Assembly (NCBI GenBank): GCA_002293855.1
Contig: DBEB01000024.1
Coordinates: 1-27,196, forward strand
Reading direction: 5' to 3'
DNA: 27,196 nt
DNA from: Candidatus Falkowbacteria bacterium UBA917
GTDB taxonomy: Bacteria; Patescibacteriota; Patescibacteriia; Patescibacteriales; Patescibacteriaceae
A program made the translations under genes and the position numbers. The notes beneath the pieces are model-generated. The model searched no databases and was not told the origin of the DNA. It saw nothing but the letters and a program-made list of their open reading frames with translations. Below, piece by piece: positions 21,358-27,196 of this stretch (the first letter of the stretch is position 1; each line of letters starts with the position of its first letter).

Positions 21358-23526
21358 ATGGAAAACACTACTAATAAAAAACTCGGTCATGAGCGCGAGG
21401 ATCGTATCAAACGATTAGAGGCTCTGCGTCAACTAGGTATCAATCCTTATCCAGCCAAAGTCCAAAGAGACGGCTTGGTCATGGACTTTTTAAATAATTT
21501 TGATGAGTTACTCAGTTCTGGCAAAGAGTTCATGCTTGTCGGTCGTTTGCGTAGCTTTCGTGAACACGGCAATATTTCTTTTTGTAATTTAGAAGACTTT
21601 TCTGGTCGTCTCCAGCTCGTCCTGTCCAAAAAAGAATTCTCCGATGACACTTACAAAATCTTTACCAAACTCATCGATGTCGGCGATTTCCTAGAGATCA
21701 AAGGCGTCGCTTTTATCACCAAAGCCGGCGAAAAAAGCCTCTTAGTCAAATCTTGGCGTCTCGCCACCAAGACTCTACGTGGCTTACCAGACGAATGGTA
21801 TGGCCTACGTAACGAAGAAGAACGCCTCCGTAAGCGCTATCTCGATATTCTGACCAATAATGATGTCCGTGACATGATTATTAAGCGTGACAAGTTTTGG
21901 AACTCTGTCCGATCTTTTCTTCGTGACAAAGGTTTCATCGAAGTCGAAACTCCAGTCCTCGAAAACATGCCAGGTGGCGCTGACGCTCGACCCTTTGCCA
22001 CTCATCACAATGCCCTAGACATTGATGTCTATCTCCGCATCTCCATGGGTGAGCTCTGGCAAAAGAAGCTCATGGTTGCCGGCTTAGAAAAGACCTTTGA
22101 AATCGGTCGTCAATTCCGCAACGAAGGCATGGATGCCGAACATCTCCAAGACTATACTCAGATGGAGTTTTATTGGGCTTACGCAGACTTTGAAATGGGT
22201 ATGCAACTGGTTGAAGAACTTTATCGCTATGTCGCTCTCGAAACCTTTGGCACGCTCAAATTTACTATCGGCCAACACGAAGTTGACTTAGCTAAACCCT
22301 GGGAACGCTATGACTACCGCGAGACAGTCCTCACTATGACCGGCATCGACGTACTCACAACCAATCTAGCCGAAGCCGAAGCCAAGCTCACTGAGCTCGG
22401 TATTAACTATGACAAAAACGGTTTCAACATCACTCGCGCTATTGATAATCTCTGGAAATTCTGCCGCAAAAAACTCTCCGGCCCAGGTTTCCTCGTCGGT
22501 GTGCCGATCACTGTCTCACCACTCGCCAAACGTGATGATATCAATCATAATATCGCTCAACGTTTCCAGCCGATCATTGCTGGCTCCGAACTAGGTAACG
22601 GCTACAGCGAGCTCAATGATCCACTTGATCAAGCTGAACGCTTCAATGAGCAACAACGTCTCCGTGAAGCTGGCGATGACGAAGCTCAACGCAAAGATGA
22701 CGACTTCGTCGAAGCTCTTGAATACGGCATGCCACCGACTTGTGGCTATGGTATGAGCGAACGCGTCTTTTCTTTCCTGATGAATAAAACCGGTCGTGAG
22801 TGCCAGATCTTCCCACTCATGCGTCCACGCGAAGCTGAACTCAAAGATCCTATTACGCCAACCAAAGTCAAAACAGACAAATCCAAAATCTCGGATCAAG
22901 ACGTCGAGCGTATGAATGCTGAGCTGGCTAGTAGGGGAGAGCTCGAACTTGGTTTGGACTATCAAGCTGCTCGCGAGCTTTTTGACGAGCAAATCACCGA
23001 TCGCGTCATTCGCTTGCATAGTCTAGAGACCGAAGCTATCATGCGCGCTCTTGCCGTCAAACTCAATCAAGATCCAGAAGCTTGGGGCATCATTGGCTTA
23101 CTCCACAACCTTGACTATCAACTTACTCAAGATGATATAGCTAGGCACGGTATCGAGGTGATCAATTTACTCAAATCCGCTGGTGCCAGCCAATTCCTAA
23201 TTAATGTTGTCATTAGTCATGTCTACGGTCATCCCGAGATTCCTCATTATCACGAACATCATCGTTCTAGCCAGCTAGAGCACCTCTTAATCGCCTCAGC
23301 CACTATCGCTGACTTGATTGTTGCTAGCACCCTCGCAAGGCCAGATAAACAACTAGCCAATCTCGAGCTATCCAGTCTCAAAAAGAAGTTTAACAGCGCC
23401 AATTTTGCCGCTCATTGCGACAGGGGATTGATCCGTGAATGCGAAGCCGCGGGACTTGCTCTCGATGATTTCTTGAGCCTAGCCCTCAGTGCGCTCCAAG
23501 CTCAGGCAACTGACTTTGGCTTGTAA
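21358..23526 (+). CDS. lysS: Lysyl-tRNA synthetase (class II) fused to a degenerate HD-type domain
   Basis: This 722-residue protein has two parts. Residues 1 to about 495 are a class II LysRS: an N-terminal OB anticodon domain (FMLVGRLRSFREHGNISF), motif 1 with ETPVLENMPGGADARPF, motif 2 FEIGRQFRNEG, and motif 3 CGYGMSERVF followed by FPLMRP (485-490). It charges tRNA-Lys. Residues about 545-722 resemble HD-superfamily phosphohydrolases: LHSLETEAIMRALA (His554), GLLHNLDY (583-586 is His-Asn-Leu-Asp), HGIEVINLLKSAG, ISHVYGH, and the late VASTLARPDKQL. The defining His-Asp pair is His-Asn here, so catalysis may be lost. A linker with a helical SDQDVERMNAELASRGE segment joins the parts. The frame is continuous and usual LysRS is about 500 residues, so this is a true fusion. 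serS follows after 14 bases. Confidence 0.93.
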   Translation: MENTTNKKLGHEREDRIKRLEALRQLGINPYPAKVQRDGLVMDFLNNFDELLSSGKEFMLVGRLRSFREHGNISFCNLEDFSGRLQLVLSKKEFSDDTYKIFTKLIDVGDFLEIKGVAFITKAGEKSLLVKSWRLATKTLRGLPDEWYGLRNEEERLRKRYLDILTNNDVRDMIIKRDKFWNSVRSFLRDKGFIEVETPVLENMPGGADARPFATHHNALDIDVYLRISMGELWQKKLMVAGLEKTFEIGRQFRNEGMDAEHLQDYTQMEFYWAYADFEMGMQLVEELYRYVALETFGTLKFTIGQHEVDLAKPWERYDYRETVLTMTGIDVLTTNLAEAEAKLTELGINYDKNGFNITRAIDNLWKFCRKKLSGPGFLVGVPITVSPLAKRDDINHNIAQRFQPIIAGSELGNGYSELNDPLDQAERFNEQQRLREAGDDEAQRKDDDFVEALEYGMPPTCGYGMSERVFSFLMNKTGRECQIFPLMRPREAELKDPITPTKVKTDKSKISDQDVERMNAELASRGELELGLDYQAARELFDEQITDRVIRLHSLETEAIMRALAVKLNQDPEAWGIIGLLHNLDYQLTQDDIARHGIEVINLLKSAGASQFLINVVISHVYGHPEIPHYHEHHRSSQLEHLLIASATIADLIVASTLARPDKQLANLELSSLKKKFNSANFAAHCDRGLIRECEAAGLALDDFLSLALSALQAQATDFGL

Positions 23527-23540
23527 TTTTTCTCAATTCT

Positions 23541-24815
23541 ATGCTTGATATCAAATACATTCGTGAACATTTAAGCGAGGTTAAAAGCAATTGCCAGCAT
23601 CGTTTAGCTCATGTCGATTTAGACCAGTTACTCGCTCTCGACGACGAACGTCGTAAACTCATTGCTCAAGTCGATGAATTACGCTCAACTCGCAATCAAA
23701 TCTCCAAGACCAAGCCTGATCCAGAGCAAATCGCTCAGATGAAGACCCTTGGCGAAGAAGAAAGCTCTCTCAGTCGAGAACTCGCTAGCCTCGAACCACA
23801 AGTCCGTGAGCTCATTTTAGCTGTACCCAATCTCACTCATCCAGAGGTCAAAATCAGTGCTGACGAAGATGATAATAATATTCTGGAAACAGTCGGTGAA
23901 GTTCCTAGCTTTGACTTTACACCACTCGATCACGTCGCCCTCGCTGCCAAGCATGACTTAATCGACTTTGAACGTGGCACCAAGGTCGCTGGCGCCAAAT
24001 TCTTTTATCTCAAAAAGGATCTCGCTCGTCTTGAGTTAGCTCTCATCAGCTATGTCGTCGATCTCATTGCCAATCACGGCTATGAGCTCATGAGTACCCC
24101 TGACTTAGCCAAAACTGAAATATTAGAAAACCTAGGCTTCAATCCTCGTGGTGACTCCACTCAGGTCTACAATATCGCTGACAGCGAGCTCAGCCTCATC
24201 GGCACCTCCGAAATCACTCTTGGCGGCTTGCATGCTGACGAAGTTTTAGAGCTTGACCAGCCCAAGAAGTATTTGGGTATTTCTCATTGCTTCCGTACCG
24301 AAGCTGGCAGTTATTCCAAATTCAGCAAAGGCATTTTCCGTGTCCACCAATTCACCAAAGTCGAAATGTTTATCTTTGCTAGACCCGAGGATAGCAATCA
24401 ACTTCATCAAGAGTTACTAGCGATTGAAAAAGAAATTTTTACTGGACTCGGCTTAACTTACCGTGTAATTGACCACTGCACCGCTGATCTCGGTAATCCT
24501 AGCTACCGCACCTTTGACCTCGAGGCTTGGATGCCTGGTAAAGTCAGCCAATCTGAAACTAGCACTGATCAACTTGGTGGCTGGGCCGAAGTCACTTCCA
24601 CTTCCAATTGCACCGACTATCAAGCTCGCGGCCTCAATATCAAGTACAAAAACAGCGAAGGCAAAAAAGACTTTGTACATACTCTCAATGGTACCGGTAT
24701 CGCTACTACCAGAGCCTTGATCGCCATCATCGAAAACTACCAACAAGCCGACGGCTCAATCAAGATTCCAAAGGTCTTACACAGCTATATGAATGGTCAA
24801 ACTCAAATTGGCTAA
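23541..24815 (+). CDS. serS: Seryl-tRNA synthetase
   Basis: The product has 424 residues. The N-terminal tRNA-binding coiled coil (about 1-105, starting MLDIKYIREHLSEVKSN) is followed by a class II core with TSEITLGGLHADEVL, then YLGISHCFRTEAGS (motif 2) and the late TLNGTGIATTRALIAIIENYQ (motif 3). It charges tRNA-Ser. Length is normal (about 425). The usual TTAEV-type motif before motif 2 reads GTSEIT here, which is within the family range. It lies in one operon with lysS and the FtsQ-like gene. Confidence 0.96.
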   Translation: MLDIKYIREHLSEVKSNCQHRLAHVDLDQLLALDDERRKLIAQVDELRSTRNQISKTKPDPEQIAQMKTLGEEESSLSRELASLEPQVRELILAVPNLTHPEVKISADEDDNNILETVGEVPSFDFTPLDHVALAAKHDLIDFERGTKVAGAKFFYLKKDLARLELALISYVVDLIANHGYELMSTPDLAKTEILENLGFNPRGDSTQVYNIADSELSLIGTSEITLGGLHADEVLELDQPKKYLGISHCFRTEAGSYSKFSKGIFRVHQFTKVEMFIFARPEDSNQLHQELLAIEKEIFTGLGLTYRVIDHCTADLGNPSYRTFDLEAWMPGKVSQSETSTDQLGGWAEVTSTSNCTDYQARGLNIKYKNSEGKKDFVHTLNGTGIATTRALIAIIENYQQADGSIKIPKVLHSYMNGQTQIG

Positions 24816-24827
24816 TAATTAATCATC

Positions 24828-25703
24828 ATGTCCTGGCAACCGAAATCTCAATCCGCCTCCACTAGACGCCACTTCAAGTTCCAGCACAAAACCAAAATCG
24901 TCCGAGAAAACAGCTATCTCCGTGAACCCGAATCCACCAAAGCCACTAAGCCTAGCTCACACGCTCACTGGCTCTGGCTTTTGCTACCATTTTTAATCGT
25001 TGGTCTATTTTATTATGCTAGCGGCCTCAGCATCAATCAATTAATTATTCCTGAGACCAAAAACATTGACCGAGCTGAGATCGAGGAGATCTTTAAAGCT
25101 CAAAAGAAAACTCCGGCTCTGTTAGTCTTGGACCAATCCAATTTGCTCATTTTTAATAGTAACCAGTTCCTAGCTACACTCCAGTCGCGTTACCAATTTC
25201 ATTCTATCGCTCTGCGCAAAAACTTCCGCACTCACAATCTAGAATTAACTTTTAACGAAAAAGATTATGATTTAGTCTGGCAAGAAGGGGAGGAGTACTA
25301 CTTTATTAACTACGCTGGTGACATTATCATCAGCAAAAATAAAAACAGCACTTCTACACTCGGCGATTTATTATCACTGCTCAATACCGGAACCAGCAAA
25401 AAACAAGAGCGTCGTATTGAGATTGATGAGAAGTATCTCAGAAGCGCCAGCAACTTAAACGAAGCACTCAAAAATCAAGCCAGAGGCCTAAGTAACCGTC
25501 GTCTAGCCATTGGTAACGAATACAACACTCTGCAAGTCTTGATCTTAAATGGCCCCATTATCTATTTTGATATCAATAGCAGTCTTGATACTCAGCTAGC
25601 CAAGCTAGAGGCTCTACGAAAGAATAATCTAGCTGATGGACAAGTCTTTAACCAGCAAAAATATATTGATCTACGCTATGGCAAATCCATCTTTTATCAG
25701 TAA
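24828..25703 (+). CDS. ftsQ: FtsQ/DivIB-like cell division protein
   Basis: The product has 291 residues. It has a basic cytoplasmic N-terminus (1-47), one membrane helix (about 48-66, WLWLLLPFLIVGLFYYASG), then a POTRA-like segment (INQLIIPETKNIDRAEIEEIF) and a beta domain ending in YIDLRYGKSIFY, the usual FtsQ end pattern. FtsQ/DivIB links early and late divisome parts at the outer face of the membrane. Sequence similarity is loose, as is common in this family, so the call rests on layout and end motif. It starts 12 bases after serS and is the last gene of the operon. ftsA and ftsZ do not follow. Confidence 0.75.
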   Translation: MSWQPKSQSASTRRHFKFQHKTKIVRENSYLREPESTKATKPSSHAHWLWLLLPFLIVGLFYYASGLSINQLIIPETKNIDRAEIEEIFKAQKKTPALLVLDQSNLLIFNSNQFLATLQSRYQFHSIALRKNFRTHNLELTFNEKDYDLVWQEGEEYYFINYAGDIIISKNKNSTSTLGDLLSLLNTGTSKKQERRIEIDEKYLRSASNLNEALKNQARGLSNRRLAIGNEYNTLQVLILNGPIIYFDINSSLDTQLAKLEALRKNNLADGQVFNQQKYIDLRYGKSIFYQ

Positions 25704-25704
25704 G

Positions 25705-25733
25705 TAGTCAGCGCTACCAATCAATGCTATAAT
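25705..25733 (+). promoter_or_regulatory. Promoter candidate for the 53-residue membrane protein gene
   Basis: TAGTCA (25705-25710, 4/6 to the -35 consensus) and TATAAT (25728-25733) are 17 bases apart, right after the ftsQ stop. The leader would be about 75 bases and includes a relic of the GGGG-type palindromic repeat (about 25770-25800). Confidence 0.45.
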
Positions 25734-25815
25734 TAATAAATCTTTAGTCTTTTTATTTTGCGACACATCTCGCTCGGGGCTCAGCCAAGGGGAGTGCTAC
25801 TAGACTCTAACTCAT

Positions 25816-25977
25816 ATGAATCAAGAACAAGTCTTCAAACTAGTCTTTGCCGTCGCTGTTATTATCTTTTGTCTTACTATAATTGGATTTTTTCTCTTGG
25901 CTGTAAAAATAATTTTATTGTTTACACCAGAGCTTAAATTTATGGGAATTTCCTTCAGAAACGTCTTATTACGCTAA
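25816..25977 (+). CDS. Small membrane protein, 53 residues
   Basis: ATG at 25816 opens a 53-codon frame: a polar start (MNQEQVFK), a long hydrophobic helix (about residues 9-36, VFAVAVIIFCLTIIGFFLL), then a short tail ending SFRNVLLR. It encodes one membrane helix with no recognisable motif and no lipobox. No Shine-Dalgarno site lies before the ATG, in line with other plus-strand genes here. A promoter-like pair of boxes lies about 85 bases upstream. Function unknown. A chance frame cannot be excluded, but the composition is protein-like. Confidence 0.5.
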   Translation: MNQEQVFKLVFAVAVIIFCLTIIGFFLLAVKIILLFTPELKFMGISFRNVLLR

Positions 25978-26073
25978 TTAACTGGTTAGCAGGCCAAGGA
26001 CCCATAGAAACTTATTTGACCACTTGAAGCCTAATACCTGTTTTAAAATAACTTTAGTGTCGTATAAGTTACA

Positions 26074-26328
26074 TTGTGCGACACAATAATAATAGCTAGT
26101 TCATGGACTCTAGATCAAGGCACCAAAGCCCTTTTAACACTCTCTCAAGCCCCGACACTCCTCTATCAATCTAAATCAGCCAACCTATAAGCTAGTTCAT
26201 CTAGGGCTAATCAAATTATTTTTTATTTATCACTCAACCTAGACCACACAAATATTTTTATTTATAGCAGAGGAGTCTGGACTAACAAGCCTCAAAATCG
26301 ATTACAGCTCTCTTACTTAACTAGCTAG
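26074..26328 (+). pseudogene. Possible decayed coding sequence
   Basis: From a TTG at 26074 one frame reads 38 codons to a TAA (26188-26190) and then stays open for another 45 codons to a TAG (26326-26328). The second part, with FYLSLNLDHTNIFIYSRGVW, looks like protein. I recognise no family and no start signals. It may be a remnant gene with one in-frame stop, or chance. Apart from this, 25978-26352 shows only an inverted GTGTCG/CGACAC pair (26057-26084) and a repeated AGCTAGTTCAT word. Confidence 0.22.
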
Positions 26329-26352
26329 TAGCCACTCCCCTTCCCAGGCAAT

Positions 26353-26377
26353 AAAAAAGCAGCCTCTAGAGGCTGCT
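26353..26377 (-). terminator. Terminator of the minus-strand gene pair
   Basis: AGCAGCCTCT-AGAGGCTGCT (26358-26377) is a perfect 20-base palindrome. On the minus strand it is followed by TTTTTT (26358-26353), 13 bases beyond the stop of the 154-residue gene. Confidence 0.88.
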
Positions 26378-26390
26378 ATAATTTTGTTTG

Positions 26391-26855
26391 TTATTTACTG
26401 ACCGTTGATACCTTAACCATCTGTGGCGGACTAGAGCAGCACCAATCATAAGTAAAATCAACCGATGACTGAGGCTCACTAAACAAAAACATCTTGACAC
26501 GGGGCATTGCTAACGCGGCTCTATATCTAGATAATGTACAAAGAACAAAATACTCATAATCAAACTCTTCGGACTCTAGTTCGTACAAAGACTCAATTAT
26601 CTGCAAAACTCCAGCTAACTCATTAGCTAGCTCGGTTGAGGCCAAAGCCGATCGCAATCTATCAATATCTCTTTGTAGATGCTGACAAATGGCACTGTGA
26701 TGTAAATACTGATAGTATAGTTGGATACTATAATTTTTTTTGCTTTTGAGATCATTCAGCAAAAAATCCAAACTTTCCATTAAAGGATGTTCTAACTTAG
26801 GCAAATTCTTGTGCATTGCGCAAGCTAGCTCATAAGCAATCTGATTATCACTCAC
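26391..26855 (-). CDS. Hypothetical protein, 154 residues
   Basis: I do not recognise this protein. It is soluble and largely alpha-helical, acidic in the middle (ESLYELESEEFDYEYFV), with a cysteine pair near the end (DWCCSSPP). There is no signal peptide or membrane helix. The start is a GTG with GAGG placed 6 bases before it (26865-26862). The gene is the second of a two-gene minus-strand unit: the 48-residue gene ends 33 bases upstream, and a strong terminator follows. Start signals and monodirectional layout resemble the other minus-strand unknown genes. Confidence 0.8.
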   Translation of the reverse strand: MSDNQIAYELACAMHKNLPKLEHPLMESLDFLLNDLKSKKNYSIQLYYQYLHHSAICQHLQRDIDRLRSALASTELANELAGVLQIIESLYELESEEFDYEYFVLCTLSRYRAALAMPRVKMFLFSEPQSSVDFTYDWCCSSPPQMVKVSTVSK

Positions 26856-26888
26856 TGTTCACCTCATTATTTTATTCAACAACGATTT

Positions 26889-27035
26889 TTAAACTTTTTC
26901 ATCAAGTAGCCAACCCTTGGGAATCCTTTTTTCACTATATAACTTCTTGGCCAAAACTCTTGCAACTGCAAGCTTTGGATCAATGATAGTCCTCTGATAG
27001 AGAACTATGGCTGTCAATTGCTTTTCTGATGACAT
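26889..27035 (-). CDS. Small unknown protein, 48 residues
   Basis: This gene has strong expression signals: promoter TTGACA-17-TATGAT upstream and AGGAG (27046-27042) exactly 6 bases before the ATG. The 48-residue product begins MSSEKQLTAIVLYQRTI, then DPKLAVARVLAKKLYSEKRI, and ends GWLLDEKV. It is basic in the middle and probably helical, with no membrane segment. I know no family for it. It is the first gene of a two-gene unit with the 154-residue protein. Its clear start signals make it far more likely to be real than its length suggests. Confidence 0.75.
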   Translation of the reverse strand: MSSEKQLTAIVLYQRTIIDPKLAVARVLAKKLYSEKRIPKGWLLDEKV

Positions 27036-27079
27036 TTCAAGCTCCTAAATTAATTAATTTTCAAACAACTATGCTTATT

Positions 27080-27108
27080 ATCATAACATAAATTATATAT
27101 AATGTCAA
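27080..27108 (-). promoter_or_regulatory. Strong promoter of the minus-strand gene pair
   Basis: On the minus strand a perfect TTGACA (27108-27103) and TATGAT (27085-27080) are 17 bases apart, the best match to sigma-70 consensus on that strand. Confidence 0.75.
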
Positions 27109-27118
27109 TATAATAATA

Positions 27119-27143
27119 AAAACCGCCCTATTTAAGCGGTTTT
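27119..27143. terminator. Hairpin terminator near the right edge
   Basis: AAAACCGC (27119-27126), 9-base loop, GCGGTTTT (27136-27143). The minus strand continues as GCGGTTTTTATTATT, so it most likely ends a minus-strand gene beyond the right edge; plus-strand use is also possible. Confidence 0.7.
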
Positions 27144-27196
27144 CTGAATAAAATCAGTTTTTTAGCTGTAAAATTAACAGTTGCACTAACTACTAT

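Noticed and set aside
22591..23019. 142-codon minus-strand frame opposite lysS
   Set aside because: Shadow frame opposite conserved synthetase sequence.
1..27196. tRNA, rRNA, riboswitch, insertion sequence, prophage
   Set aside because: No tRNA cloverleaf, rRNA stretch, T-box before the synthetase genes, transposase or integrase was recognised by eye; short RNAs could be missed.

Overview
The window looks like chromosomal DNA of a member of the Patescibacteria (Candidate Phyla Radiation), or another reduced-genome bacterium. This is an inference from gene content, not a phylogeny. The pointers are compact, often trimmed core genes: a 587-residue alanyl-tRNA synthetase, an RNA polymerase alpha subunit of 247 residues without its C-terminal domain, and a short L13. 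Most core genes also lack a Shine-Dalgarno (SD) site, and several start within a few bases of a TATAAT box. TAA and TAG are the usual stops. TGA acts as a stop at the end of the flippase gene, so the standard bacterial code fits.

Layout. 1-2174 is the end of an Fe-S assembly operon (sufD tail, sufS, sufU). 2196-4337 is an AT-rich restriction-modification (R-M) cassette. It has a Bsp6I-like endonuclease gene on the plus strand, abutting tail-to-tail with no gap a minus-strand gene that fuses a complete LexA-type self-cleaving repressor to a C5-cytosine DNA methyltransferase. This fusion, with a direct-repeat operator candidate between the -35 and -10 boxes of its own promoter, is the strongest candidate for a new system here. 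4500-6566 is recG, apparently leaderless. 6629-7111 is a minus-strand gene for an internally duplicated protein. 7395-9158 is alaS.

9403-13593 is a ribosomal and transcription operon (infA, rpmJ, rpsM, rpsK, rpsD, rpoA, rplQ, rplM, rpsI) with a strong promoter and a hairpin terminator. 13597-13722 is a tandem palindromic repeat. Next come a small hypothetical gene, a short DUF2207 protein gene, and a frameshifted remnant of a pterin carbinolamine dehydratase. 15145-20210 is an envelope-glycan operon: Wzx-like flippase, GT4 and GT2 glycosyltransferases, a DUF192 lipoprotein and an O-antigen ligase/polymerase-like membrane protein. 20285-20740 is greA.

21358-25703 is an operon of lysS (fused to a degenerate HD-type domain), serS and an ftsQ-like division gene. 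The right end has a 53-residue membrane protein gene, a possibly decayed reading frame, and a minus-strand pair of unknown small genes (48 and 154 residues).

Two expression styles coexist. Core genes on the plus strand have almost no SD sequence. Three of the four unknown genes on the minus strand have AGGAG exactly 6 bases before the start, and the fourth has the related GAGG at the same spacing. They come with canonical-looking promoters and hairpin terminators. Intergenic palindromic repeats of at least two families are scattered through the window.
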